DNA from: Macrolepiota albuminosa
Taxonomy: Eukaryota > Basidiomycota > Agaricomycetes > Agaricales > Agaricaceae
DNA length: 64,000 bases
Assembly: GCA_027475525.1 (NCBI GenBank)
Contig: JAMWFC010000062.1
Coordinates: 310,001-374,000, forward strand
Reading direction: 5' to 3'
Below are positions 1 through 13,046 of the stretch, piece after piece. A model generated the notes under the pieces. The model saw nothing but the letters and a program-made list of their open reading frames with translations, ran no database searches and was not told where the DNA came from. Made by a program: the position numbers and the translations under genes. Numbering within the stretch: position 1 is the stretch's first letter; each line of letters begins with the position of its first letter.

Positions 1-3000
1 CTGAAGGCTGGCTCCTCGAGGCTGCTGGAAGTAATATTATGTACGATGAAAAACGTCCCAACGTCCTCAGGTATGAACGAACGCACCTAGTTTCTCTAAA
101 AAATGATAAGATTGACGCAAGGACTTAGGTGGTGGAAGGACATTAGCAATCGCGATTCTTGGCAAGGAATTAAAGATGGTGTCGTTGGACAGAATACCTG
201 AATAGGTCATTCATTCAGATACATGACTCCCCTTTGGACCATTCAATGTATCTGATGCTCAAATCAGATCTTTTCCATGCAAAGACATTATGAACAATCC
301 CAGTTCGTAGCAGAGAGTTAGATCTCGTGTTGTCAGGTATAGTATCCCGTTAGACCATCATTAAAACACATGTCTTCCTTTCTGAACAAATGAATGTACT
401 TCCTACAGACGTATCTGATGCTCAAACTAGGCAGAATACAAAGAGTATTTATTGTTCAAACAGAATGCATAATCAGAACATCTATCTCCAAAAGCATGCC
501 TTCTGTCTGAGCTTATGAACCGATGTATCTAACGTTCAAATTAGGATATACGGATACATCACAATGAGATACCTCACCCAACCATGTCACGAGAACGTCC
601 GACAGTACTCATTCATATAAGCATAAAAACTGTCCAGCTGACCCCCAAATTCATCCCGGTGGGCTTTGAGCGGACTCGACTCGATACCTTCTCAAAATAC
701 GCACGAATCCGAGGAACGCTTAAAGCGCTCAATGTCACAAGGGGAGGGGGCACAGAAACGCTGCTCTTGCATGAGCTCCCCTACCTATCTCACGTGGCCA
801 CCCACGCTCTTCCTCCAACTCGTCTCACGCCTGTCGATCTACAGGTTTTTCAGAAACTGAAGTTGACGACGGATTTCCCAAGCAGATCCCAGATCCAATC
901 CAGTCATAATACAGGCGCGACAAATCTGTAAGAACATATCGTTGGCCCCACTGCCTTGGCTTAGTTTGCGTGTACTGCGAGGACATCGCGAGATACCTGG
1001 AGTTGGTGTACATTGCAACTGTTGTAGAATATCTTCCTTCCGATGATTTAATCGGAATTTTGATACCAGATCGTGATAGCACACCTTTTTTTCTCAGCGC
1101 GTCTTCGGAGGGAACGACACACGCTGTCCAGGTGTGTGAAGATCGTATGCCGCCCATAGGCCAGGAAGGTTGAGACTGTTGTGAGTGATTGAAAGAGAGA
1201 ATGCGGAAGGGCTCAAACTCAGCATTGGCGCGGTGATTGAAACTGTGCGTATGATACAAACATTCCACGACGAGACTTAGAGCTTAAAGGTTATTAAAGT
1301 TTCGATGCAGGGTTTCCTTGCTGCCATCCCCAGGATGATGCGCGCATGAATAGCTCAGCGACCCCACGATAAAGAATCAAAGTTGGCCGATATTGTGGCT
1401 TGCAGCGATAGAGCGAGCCGTATACACGGGAACGAAAGATTAATGTTGACGGCCACTGCAACCGAGATAGCAAATTCAATCGAGTTTTTTCTCTCTATTT
1501 TTTTTTTCATTTTTATTATATGGATAGCCACAGTGATTCAATATTACACAGGCCGTGGTATGCGGAGGTAAAGTAAAGGTAAAAGTTCCCATGGCTTTTT
1601 TAGTTTTTTTTTTGTTGTCGATTGTGATTAAATCTCGTTTGCAGCTCGAGATCTGGAGCTCTCCGGGACGCGTTGTGTCGAGGGTTTTGACTGCCTATGT
1701 CGTCACTATTTCCTATTTTACTTCTACCTACTTGATTACTAATGCACGATTTTCTCGGCTTACCTCAGTTGTTTCCCATATTGTTGGTTACATCTGAGGT
1801 ATGCATTGTTATTAAACCCCACTTATACTTATAACTAATTTACTCTACAGTTATTACTTACGTCTCTATTATAACACGTTGGGCGTTGGATATACGAGAC
1901 GCACGAGACGCACAGAAGCTCCGCGTTGCAGGATGAAAGACGATCAGGATGATTCATGCATGGATGACTCAGCGCGCGTCCCTCCGATAAGGGATCAGGA
2001 TGTCGATCGGCATTATCCTTTTCTCGCCTTTTTCCTATTTGTTTAAAGAAAAATGCATCGTGGGTCATCATATAGATGGCGGCACGATTCAGCAGAGGTA
2101 AATAAGTAAAACCACGCTCAGAAAACTTTGATGATTTGTCAAAGCCAGCTTGCCCAGAAGTAGAAGGGAAGAAGGGCAGACGGGCGCGTTAAGAGAGTAG
2201 AATTGGAGAAGAATAAATAACAGAAATCACAAGCATTCAAGAATCAAGATGCGCTCGCTTACTGCGAAAAGAAGTGGAAATGTAATTTGAAAATGTCTTG
2301 AAGACGACGGCGGCGACCACCGGGAGGGGCATCCGTGCGTTGATAATAAGTAATCGGGGAAGAAAGAAAATCCGGAAAGCTATACCGTGAGTGTGACCTC
2401 ATGCGCAATCAACGGCTGATTCAGAGTAGACCAACGGCACCACTACTCAGTTCAGATCAGTTCAATGCACTGCCACTCTCCAACGCCCACGGCTCCCGGT
2501 GGTTTCGCCTCACGAGCTCATTTACAGCGATTATGCAAGCGCTTTACGAAAAAGAGAAAACAGTGTGTACACACAAGTTTTCGATCGACACACTTCACGA
2601 CTTATGTAGTCTAAAGCAGTGCCAGCTTGTCTTACGTGCGGCATGTTCGTGATCGCGACCCACCATGACGCGACGCGTTAATTCATGGTTCGAAGAAGGG
2701 TCCATCTGATGACGTAAGCTCAGAACTCTTCCATCAAATTTCAGGTCCATTCTAACAAGTTCACCGTCTCGTCCCTCCGTCCGCTTGCTCGGGAAAGAAG
2801 AAAATTATCTCTCTTCGGCACTTGGTTTCCCATGATACATATCGGAACTTTCTTTGGAGCTCTGACTCCATTCTTACATACTCATTTGAACCCGAACTTG
2901 AAATGTATTGTCGCGCGGAGGTTGACAAGGTGACACGCTCTAACTGGCGGGTCTGAGAGGCGGAGGGAAGACGCGAAGCCCGCGCTGAAACTCTAGCGGG

Positions 3001-3262
3001 GAGGAAAGATTCTGGCCTTGATCTGCTTGTGGTTTTCCATGCCTGGCGGTCGCCATGGATCAAACTTCTTTGCTTCCAAAGTGCTTCTCGTCCCTGAATT
3101 GTTTGGCGCGAATAGCCCTTAGCCGTGGCGTACACAGAACCCTCTTTAATTGCTCTTTCTCTGTAACAGCGTTGTCTACCCGTCTCTCCCGCTCGCAATG
3201 AACGACTCACATATTGTGTACGGACCTTCTTCCTATGTATACGTTTTCATGGAAGTCTGATC
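1..3262. other. No supported gene
   Basis: Open frames here are short and overlap on both strands without recognisable motifs or splice patterns. A short motif close to GTATCTGATGCTCAAA recurs near 247, 410 and 523 in diverged form. I see nothing else that can be supported. Confidence 0.5.
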
Positions 3263-4645
3263 ATGGTTTGGCTTCTTAGTGATCACCTTCCTGGAGAGAT
3301 CGACGTGTATCCAATGTCGAGCATCGAGCTCTTCGAACGCGCATTCGTGAGTACAGGCCCTGCATCACCAATCGCATTAAATATTCTACATGATACACAG
3401 TGTACCAACTTTTCATGCTGCAACATCCTCTTCCCCGATCTCCACGCCCTCCTGGATCACTACGACGCCACCACCGCTGCACACTCGCACGACTGTTTTC
3501 CCGCACCCCTCTCATTCTCATACTCCCCCGCGTCCTCCCCGCCTTCCTCTCCAAGCACACACAATAGCACCCCCACAGCGTCCCCTCCCCACCGTCGCTC
3601 CGTGTCTCTGGCGTGTCCCAACGCAGACGCCCCTCCCAGCCCAATCCTTCTGAATTCGCATCTGAACATGAGCCTTAGCCTGAGCCTAAATCCGACTCTG
3701 GCCCAATACCCCATCGTTCCCGGCCTTGTACCGATGGTCCACCCGTCAATCTATCATCCAGATGCTTCCGCACTCGCAGACTACCCCACCTACGAGCACT
3801 GTTACGACACCGCGACGCGGTACCTCGCAAGTGCACGTGGGTCCGACGCCGAGTCTTCCGCGCCGCTGAACAGCCAGAGTCCGGGTCCGGGTCCGGGTAT
3901 CGGGATCGGGAGTATTGGAAAGGGTGAAGGTGGCGCGGGCAAGACCCGTCGTAGACGCTCGTCTTTGTCGTCTTCTCCTCGATCGCTGTCTCAGTCCTCG
4001 TCTTCTTCCGATGCTAGTGTGCCGTCCCCGACGAAGAAGAAGAAGAAAGGAAAGGCTGACCCTGCAGGTGCTTCGCTCCCTGGGACGAGGAGACGAAGAC
4101 GGAGTCAGAAAGCGTATCAGTGTCCTGTATGTTTTCCTATCTTTTTTTCCCCTTCCTCATCTCTCGTATCCATCGAAATTCTCTTATCTTTTTTTTTTCT
4201 TCAATCGCTCATTTTTTTCCTTCTCATTTGTATTTTATTTTTCAGCTTTCAGTATATCTTATCTTTTTTTTTTGCTTCCTAGGTTCCAGGATGCACTAAA
4301 TCATACCTAAACCCAAACGGGCTCAAATACCACCAGGAAAAAGGAAAATGCAAGATTGAGTTACCAGTCGAACACTCTTCCCCCGTTTCTGTCGCCGACG
4401 CGGCGAGTAGTACGGATATGGGTATCAAGCCCGGGACCGCGCCCGTGCCAGTGCCAGTACCTTCTGGCCCTCCCACAGTGGACCACCACGAACAGCAACA
4501 GCAGGTGCGAATACACCACCCCCAGCCAAGACACGCGGTCCTGCAATGGTCGCCATCAACCGTCGAGAAGCATCGTTCCAGCGAGCTTGATTCGGAGTCG
4601 GAGCTAGAGTCAGGGCTGGAGTTGGAGTTGGTTAGGGATTCATAA
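3263..4645 (+). CDS. SFP1-like C2H2-type zinc-finger protein
   Basis: Three exons are inferred: 3263-3346, 3401-4126 and 4283-4645, giving 390 aa. The first intron (54 bp, GTGAGT..ACAG) is a multiple of three with no stop, so a plain ORF reads through it and adds 18 false residues. Removing it gives a finger-like segment that starts CTNFSC and continues to a histidine pair (about residues 29-57). The second finger (about 267-292, CPVPGC..YHQEKGKC) is rebuilt only by removing intron 2 and has a C2HC-like end. Between them lies a Ser/Pro-rich low-complexity region with basic runs (KKKKKGK, RRRRR) that could be nuclear localisation signals. Two widely separated fingers are the hallmark of fungal Sfp1-like regulators, so a nuclear DNA-binding role is likely; targets are unknown. 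The start at 3263 is the first in-frame ATG; an extra upstream exon cannot be excluded. Confidence 0.75.
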
Positions 4646-6187
4646 GTTCGGGATTGGGCCCGTGACGGGCGCGCGGAGGTCTGATTGCAATGTGGTGGTT
4701 TTTATTTTATTTTATTTTAGTCGTGTTGTGGATGGAGATGTCCGTTGGTTTCTGTGGTATAGTTGGTGGTTGGTTGTATAAATTTGTATGTACTCTTGTA
4801 CATATATTCGTTATACTAATACGATAGCTAGACGCTTTGAGGTGTTGACCAGTGGAAAGTGGGTATCTGGACACTAGTGAATAAGAGGCACACGACCTCC
4901 GGCCCGCGAGTTCACCGCGTCTCTCCTACGTATATGTAACTCCGTCCATAATGCATTTCAATCATTCTATCGGACCGCGATCTTTGCGTCGCTTCTAGTG
5001 TTACCCACAACTCCGATCCTTGGGAAAGTCGCGTCTGTATATGCATATGGGGATGGGGGTAGGATGGGATAGGAGTTTAGTATAGGACGGGGATTGATAC
5101 TGATGCAGATGGACGGACGACTCGGAGGACTTCTCGAACTTACCGCAGTTGGATTATTGAATTACATTTACATTTACATCACCGTCCACGGCTCCGATCG
5201 CCACCCACCCCTTGTCTACTTCTCGTTTTCGAGGATTTTCTGATTCCAGGTTTTCTGAAGGCTGACGTAGGTATGGCCATGGGGTTGTTTGTCAGTAGAT
5301 TATGGGTCATAGATCTAACCTTGTTGGTGCGGTGTCATCCTGGATTTCAGTGAACGATTGATTGAGATTGATTGAATGAATGATGGTTTAAGCTCATTTC
5401 ATTAACGATCGCGATAGACATCTTACCATTGTTTCCTCGTTTGTCTCTTAGAGAGCCTTGTATGATGTGATAGATATCCTTACATGCCCACGACTGATAC
5501 TGAATCGTCGTCGTCGTTTGCACACCGCAGCGGCTTTTACCACAGCTCGCTACTCACCTATGCCTCACTGCTCCGGAAATGATGTCGTCAGAGTTTAGTG
5601 CCGTATGGGCAAGGAGCCGCAAAATCGGTTCAAATGCCGTCGCGTGTATATGGCTCCCGGAGATCGCCGGCCGTTGGGAACTTTCTATGGACGGAATATT
5701 GTCGGTAGATATCTGTATCAATGGTCGAACGAATTTAGTGAGGGGTTTTTTTTTAATTCTTGCCAATTGGAGAGCCATTCTGACGCAGGGCTTTTCTCGA
5801 ACGTAAGTGGTCCAGGCTGGCGAAGATTACCGCCCAAGAGCCTTAATTATGTCTTAGTGATGCAAAAAAATGTAGCTCCCGTATTGAGTGTCCTCCAAAC
5901 AATCTATCCACATAAGTGGATAATCTTGCTTCAAATCATGCGGAATAGAACCATCTTCTTCCTTCAGTAAACTGACATTGAACTGAGGGGTGAGTCAACT
6001 ATACTTACATCTGAATCAATTTATACTGACATAACTATCATAGATAAACTCACTTATTATCTATCAGGTATTTATAGTATTGAACTGAGGATAAACTAGT
6101 TATCTATCAGAAGTAAAAGTCTCATAGCTAAAAGTACTAAACAAAAAAATAGTATGACTAATTGATATCTCCTGTGGTTAGCTACAG
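4646..6187. other. Intergenic, no supported gene
   Basis: Short overlapping frames around 5554-5970 have no family signature, and AT content rises towards the end. It presumably holds the 3' ends of both flanking convergent genes. Confidence 0.5.
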
Positions 6188-7345
6188 TCAGACATCATGA
6201 GCAGACATCTGTACTAATACCACAGTCTCATGTACACCCACTACTGACAATGGACCGTTGATTAGAGCAATTGTTAATGCAGGGTAGACAAACTGCATAA
6301 GAGTTGAAAAGTGCAAACAATAGAGAAAGTAAAATACACACTGAGAAGCATATGTAGATTTCTACCAACACCGTATATATAGCATTTTTCAATAAAGAAA
6401 TAGCTTCAGGTCTACTACTTGTGAAAATAACCCCAAGATAAATGATCTGTAAGGATAAGTTATTGTCTTTCACAAATATGGGACTTTTTCTGATTCCAAC
6501 CTGGAGAACAGCATAGGCAGCTCCAGCATCTACAAGGAGGTATAGGAGATGCCATGATCTAAATGACTGATACTGGTGGATATTGATGTTTTTGCGTAAG
6601 AATTTTATGTGAGACCTGGAACTTGTTTTAAATTCAGCATTGATGTTAAGAAAAGTTGGAAGCAAACCATAACATCCTTCCAATAAAAAATGTTGCAGCA
6701 AGATTGGTCAAAAGTGATAAAAGTACAGTTACAGATTGTGGAATTGTTATCATCACAGGAACTCCAGATGTATTTGATGTACTCCATAGGTGAGTTGACA
6801 AATATACGATTGTGAAAACTGTTGGATTATCTGCTCAAACAAAATAGCAGTCAAGAGAGTTTCGGAGCTGCATACCAAAAGTAGCCAGCCATAGGCCTAT
6901 TGAGATATACATTGCCCAGCGCTGCTTTTCAAATATGACCCATGCCCGCCATATAATTAAAGCATCATTCATGATTGGCTAGGCCATTACACTAGTTACT
7001 AAAAAACCCTCAAATTTGGAAGTGATAACTCACAGGAATGCATTCAAGCCAGATATTCAAAATAGAGCCAAAGTCTGATATGCCCTTAGGATCATTTCCA
7101 GCAATTAACAACAGATTCTCAATTGCCTGTCCCAGCCGGATTACTGCATGTGTTGTGAATGCAACAACACCTAGGCAAATAGTTGCTAATTGCCATCTGG
7201 AATGCCATGTTTTAATCTGATGCCTGGTATACTTGTGAATTAGAATGAAGGTACTTGTCAAACTTGTGTCATACTTAGCAGAAGAGCAAGCAACTGTGGC
7301 TACAATTGGTATCAAGACACCTATGAAAGATTCAATGTTGACATA
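6188..7345 (-). CDS. Multi-pass membrane protein of an agaricomycete-type family (5' end unresolved)
   Basis: Reading down the minus strand, exons are: an N-terminal exon to 7034, then 6978-6876, 6818-6668, 6615-6501, 6446-6342 and 6292-6188. All junctions have GT..AG ends, introns of 49-57 bp and matching phases. A further possible 51-bp in-frame intron lies near 7270-7220. The joined product has several hydrophobic segments with the signatures IIWRAWVIF, SLLTNLAATFFIGRMLW, VDAGAAYAVLQ and YPALTIALINGPLS, spaced as in the many uncharacterised about 7-TM proteins of Agaricomycetes. The first exon is not settled: the frame stays open upstream of 7315 but has no clear ATG. It looks intact rather than broken, since every junction restores the frame. 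Function is unknown; a plasma-membrane or endomembrane location is inferred. Confidence 0.6.
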
Positions 7346-9203
7346 GACATCAAAAGATCTGGTGTACCATAACAGAGAAAGACAGTGGCAATTTGTGGAA
7401 GCTGCATAAAGAGATAAAGATCTCCTTGAATTAGGAAATTCTGTTCATTGGACAACAAGCGTACAGATACTACACAGCACATAATATGAGCAGAGTATGG
7501 TGGAAGTGTATGAATCAAAAGTTCACCTTTAGTTGAATCGACTTTGAACATAGTTGAACAGGCTCTAGTGGAGGAACTTGAGTAATTCAGGTAAATCAGT
7601 AATATCACAATGCCCTGAATATATACCCTAGATACTTGACCAGTGCCTGAAATGAAAAAAATTCAAGTGGAATCATCATCAACATTCATATCAGCAAAAA
7701 CGTCTAAGGACCATTGCGACTGTGTGATCTCAACCTGAGACTGATGGACAGAGAAACAAAATACAAGGCACGTCTCATCTGTGAGATCACATCCCCCTTG
7801 ACTGGCCTTTTTCGAACCTTGCGCAATCTAGCACAAGAGATATGCATAAACAAGTGACTGTGAAAAATCTGGGAGGGGTGGAAATGAGAGCCCACGTTAG
7901 AAATTATAACTTTCAGTTTTGAATCAGGACTCAGCATGCCGCAGACCAGACATGTACTTTGTGTATCTATCCATGTATACCAAAAGCGGTAAAGGCCAGA
8001 TTTTTTGCTGAACAAATACCATGAAGATGCGGGTGAAACATAATCATGATGCCATGGGTGAGAGTAAAAAACCCAGGAAAGAGACGAACAACATAGCCTG
8101 GCTTCTAAAATCAAAGGAAGTGGCGACCGTGGAGCCCGTATAAGAGATTTGGTACTCCAGAGTAACACAGATCCGACCTTGGTGGATCATGTAGGGGCTG
8201 TTGCAGAGTGATCACGGACTCCTGGCGGCAATCAGTGGGGCTAGTTGTTTCTCTTGTGAACTATGTCCTGCGCAGTGACCAGGGTAGTGTTATTTAGAGA
8301 TAATATGATTGGAAGCGCATGTGATACCAGGTAGACTGTACAATACTCATATAGTGATCATGAGACAACTATTCATGTATAGGCAACGCAATAGAATAAT
8401 CGCCAGTCTGCGGTATAGCCGGATTAGCTGAAAATAATGGAAATAAATGAAACGGCGACAAATTCGCCTCCCTTTTAGAAATGGTGATCATAAACAGGTA
8501 ACCGTGAAATCGCCATGTTTGATGCTCAGTACCTTCGAACAATGGTAAATCGGCTTTGGTGAACTCAAAGTTGGAAGAAAGGAAAGGAGATTGGTTCGTA
8601 CAGCTCATAAGACACCTCGTCTGTGACTGCACAAGTTGGTTTTGTCGAGAGGTTACGCTTTGAACCTGGGGTGACATATTGTATACAACACCTACAGTTG
8701 AGCCCTGAATTAGTCCTGAATTTGCGATTAGGATGGCCAATATCTTGCGTCTATCGTCAGTACAGGGCTATGAAAAGTGTAGTCAGTATGATGGAGATGT
8801 GTATTGTAAGTTTTGAGTCTCTCCAACGGTTTGAAACAGTCAAGGTTCAAGTCAGGTCCATCTTGTCACTGCAGAATTTGTGTGATGTCTTTGAATGTTG
8901 GTTTCGTTCGACCAAAACAGTAATGACCGAGAGTCCGTTATGTTCATGTACATATGGCAGCGCCAGTGAAAGATTATTTAGCAGAAGCTAGCTTGTGTCA
9001 AGAATGACTTTCAGTTAAGTTATCTTTCATTCAACACAGATTTCGAAATGATGATGAAATGGATGGAAATGGATGGAAGATGCTGTTGACTATTATTTGG
9101 ACGGTTGGACATTGTTCGCGTCCCCATAGTTGAATTGAACGAACATTCATTGCAATGCTGCACCTATAACTTGACTCTGTCCAGCTACCTCTAAAATCAA
9201 ATC
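7346..9203. other. No gene recognised; two minus-strand open frames
   Basis: Minus-strand frames at 8168-7704 (about 154 codons) and 8740-8369 (about 123 codons) have no motif I recognise and no convincing splice pattern joining them. They may be chance frames or remains of the upstream part of the neighbouring membrane-protein gene. Confidence 0.4.
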
Positions 9204-12200
9204 ATGGTAAGTCTCTATGTTAACCATTCATGGTACATTATTGACAGACTTTAGGCAACTTTTGGGCGAAACAGACAATCAATCGCCGATATCCAGCAGC
9301 AACTTCAAGAATTCTTCACGAACCACCCGAAAACTCAATATAATGACCAAGGAGAACCAGTTATACCAGCAGATAATCTCGTAGATGTATTCGATGCCTT
9401 TGAAGACCTATATCAGGGCGTCAGGCTGCTCGACGGCGACGAAACGATCCTCTTCCAAAACTTTCTCAAGCAGAACCCCGGTCTTCAATGCACACCAGCT
9501 ATTCTAGTGCAATATATAGCACAGAAGACGCGACATAGTCCACCACACAGTCCAGCGACCACTGATGACGACAATGAACGCGGGCGCTCAAGCGACCGCG
9601 ATGAGGGCCGACTGCGATCATCGAGTAGTGATTCGAATTGGTCATCGACGGGAGGGCCACAGACACCATTGTCTGCAAGGTCACCATTTGATAATGAGCG
9701 ACGCCAACGTTCTACGCCGCTCGCGAGCCATGCGCCCTCGAGCTGGTCGACGAAGCGACCTACGCCTGCTAATAGACGCAAGAGCGACGCGGGGAGTCGG
9801 AGTGATTCCGAGGTGAATAGATTTAGTTTCTAATTAATTCACGATAATAACGCGTCTTAGTTTTCTACCAGCCCTAACGCATACGGGCGTAACTCAGGGG
9901 GACGAATACGCACGCCTTCGAACCCAACCTCACCAGCCATGTCTCCACCCCTTACCGGCACATTCTCTCCTACCTCTTCCGTCTTCAACAGACCTCCCTC
10001 TCGACCGCACTCACGTGCACAATCCCACTCTCAATCCAACTTCAGCAACTTCGTCGACGACAACGATGACACAATTGATGCGAGCCCGTTATACGACTAT
10101 CGGGGGCGGCGGAATGACGATGCGTTCTTGAAATCCATCTCGTCGCTCCCTATGCCCCGAGGGGACGACTCGGACCCGGATGACGAGGAATCATCGCTGG
10201 GGCTCGTCGTAGATCGCACGGTGACGAGCTCGACGGCGTCCATGGAGCCCATGGATCGGCTGGACGCTCTGCACAGGGCGAATGAGGATCTGAGCAGGAA
10301 GCTTAATGATGCGGAAAAGACGCTTCAGAATAAGCTTTTAGAACACGAGTCGGAGCTTGAGGAGATGCAGAGCCGGTTGGAGGAGATGAGGACTGAGTTG
10401 AATGCAACGAAGAGGGAGGAGAAGGAACTGAGATCCAAGGAGGTACGTTCGTGTTCCTTTCTGAATCTTAGCTCTATTGTTGTTTCGTGGAGCACATACT
10501 GACCAACCTTATGTTAGAGGCAAAACATGACACAGATTGCGCAATTGGAGCTCGAGATCGCGAAAGTTACAAAGACCTTGGAACATGCTCGATCTACATA
10601 CACGAGCTTACAACGACAATACCAAGAACAGTGTTGTACGTGTTCTCAAGTGTCCCCATGAACTACACTTGACCATTCCCTCCCCTCATAGCCGCCTCCG
10701 AACGCTATCGTGACGACCTACGCCAGCGCGAAGAGGTCATCCGTTCTCTGCGTGACGCCGCCTCCCTCCACGAGATGGAAACCGCCAAATGGGCGAATGA
10801 GCACGAGTCATACGAAGCCCGTATCTTGCTCCTCGAAGACGAGCTCTCGATCGCGCATCAGGCACACGTCCAGCTCGACGAGCAGAAGCAGGAGAATTTA
10901 CTGTTGAAGGAGACGATTGATCGGATGCGGTTCGATATGGATGAGATGAGGCATAATATCGTTGTTTCGCATGGGAATGGAAGCGGGCAGGCGAGCGCGG
11001 CGAATACGATGAGCAGGAGTCTTGGTGCTGAGTTGGCGAAGATCAAGGGTGCGTGGGTCATGGATGAGGAAGAGGAACAGGAGGTGGAAGGGCAGGTGCT
11101 GGATGATAGTGTGGAGGAGGGGGAGGAGACGGAGGGGGAAGATGTCGTTCAGACTATTATCACGAGGACGAAAAGGGTGAGTTTGTATCCTTGATTTGAG
11201 CACCAGCCGCTGATTCTTCGTGTCTTCAGAAAGTAGCAAGTCGGGCAAATAGACTAAGTATTGAAACTCGAACATTCGAAGAAACAAAAGAGTACTCGGA
11301 CAGCTCATGCCAATACGATCCCCACTATTTCTTTACGACGCACCACACACAGACCGAACCTGAGCCTAGAACCATCCGCGTCTCGCTCAGCACACAAACG
11401 GACGAACCGCGTCTGTCGACTTTTGCGATACAGACCGAGTCCGAGCCCGTTCCCATTCCACGTATAATGGCAGAGATGGAAGTGCAGACTGATGATGTCG
11501 AGGATGAGGAAGCGGAGGCCTCTGGGTCCGTGTCCCCAGCGGCCGAACAAATCGAAAGCCTCGCGTCGTCGTCATCCACCATCGTCCCTTCGACACCTCG
11601 AGCGCGTCCACAGACTCTCGAGCTGCAATCGAACGACCAGCCGCCTGCGTATACATATGACCAGCTCAACTCCGAGCGGGAGTGGACCGGGGGCACCTTG
11701 GTAGAGATACTGAAGAAGTATCATCCCGGCGCCAAGATCCCGTTCGAGCCGGAGCCCATGGATGGCGGCATATCGCCTGAGGCGGTCGAGGAGTGGAAAG
11801 CGTTAAAGGAGGAGCTGGGTGTGGAATGTCTCGTCATCGACAAGGTCATCGAGCAGTCCCAGACCCCGCGTACTGCGTCCAAGACAAAACACCCTCACCA
11901 ACGACGGAGCACAAGGGCGAGTCGGTTCTACAACATCTACAACACCTACGTCTATGGCTCCAAGGGCCCCTCCTCTCCTTCGTCTTCCCTTCCTCTGCCT
12001 TCTACGTCAGCAAGCATCGCCATATGGATCGGCGCGTCGGCACTCGTCCTGCTAGCCGTGAGCCCGTACTTGGTTCCGCAGTACGGAGTCGCGGTCCCCG
12101 GAGGGCCTACGTACTACGACCGCGTCGCGTGGAGCAGTTTCAACTCGATGCAGGCTGCCGGTGAGGGATTTTCGCCGGACGCGTATGGGGCTGGGGGAAC

Positions 12201-12273
12201 GTCTGTGTGGTGGAGTCTTCTTGGAAGGGTAGGCGGCGGCGCGGCGCGTATTGCTCGTGGGTGGCCCACATGA
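9204..12273 (+). CDS. Coiled-coil protein with C-terminal membrane anchor (KASH-like architecture)
   Basis: Six exons: 9204-9206, 9255-9812, 9861-10442, 10518-10635, 10692-11176 and 11230-12273, giving 929 aa with all phases consistent. The first exon is just the ATG followed at once by GTAAGT. The N-terminal ~90 residues form a compact helical-looking domain (DVFDAFEDLYQGVRLLDGDE). A Ser-rich linker follows, then long heptad-type coiled coils (about residues 290-560), an acidic stretch, and one strong hydrophobic segment (IAIWIGASALVLLAVSPYL, about 843-864). A tail of about 65 residues follows it. This order fits a protein anchored by its C terminus, with the coil in the cytoplasm. KASH proteins of the nuclear envelope (Kms-like) have this layout, but the match is in architecture only and the role is an inference. 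It converges with the kinase gene downstream. Confidence 0.75.
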
Positions 12274-13046
12274 GGGCATACACATATATGCTTGCTTTTT
12301 CCCTTCAGACGCATAGGGGCTTCCTTTGGGTCTGTCAAATATGCTTTTCGCCCTTCTTTTTTTTCGTTCTTTATGCTTCGACTGCTTCGCAGGGTCCCAC
12401 TCCACTGTTGACTATGCGCATTAACCAATTTATTTATACATTATGCAACCTGCAACCCACGCATTCGTTTTTTGTTCGATTTGTCTATACTTGCCTATGA
12501 TGATGATAACCTCCGACACCACACAGTACATACATCATTCCCCATCTTCTGCTGTAATACCCCCACTCACGATCATGTAGCATACGACTAGCCTTTAATC
12601 TCGATGCACTTGATGCTTCTCATGAAACCTCCCATTGGGCTGTATGTCTAATACTTCCTAAGTATATGGTTGGTTACTCCTTGTATTGAATGACAGTGTT
12701 GTACAGTGCGGACACGTAGTGTCGTCCGTCGTCTAGCGATCGATAGGCAGGAGACTAATAATACTACGTCTAATTACAGTCCTATGAAAAAAAGGAGAAG
12801 AAACGGTTCAAGATGGAGTATGAGATGAAAGATGGATGGGGGGGGGGGGGTTGAGCCCCTCTATGGTGTCGTGTTTTTAATGATGAGGAGTGAGGTCATG
12901 ATGAAACGGGGTGGTGGGGTAGGATTTGAGGGAGAGATGGAATTGAGAGAAGGGGTCATGTCGTAACTAAAAGAAATCAATCGTCCCGAAAAAAAAAGAA
13001 GGATGAAAATGTAGTCGGTACGTAGCATCCAATCGTGTATCACGAA
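12274..13046. other. Convergent intergenic region with a G-run
   Basis: Lies between the 3' ends of the coiled-coil gene (+) and the kinase gene (-), so it should hold both 3' UTRs and polyadenylation signals. A run of 12 G occurs at 12839-12850. No gene is supported. Confidence 0.6.

Noticed and set aside
2761..3210. 149-codon minus-strand frame upstream of the zinc-finger gene
   Set aside because: Composition is not protein-like in a recognisable way, and no family or splice signals were found.
7704..8740. Minus-strand frames as further exons of the membrane protein
   Set aside because: No splice path restores a family motif, so they were left as unrecognised DNA.
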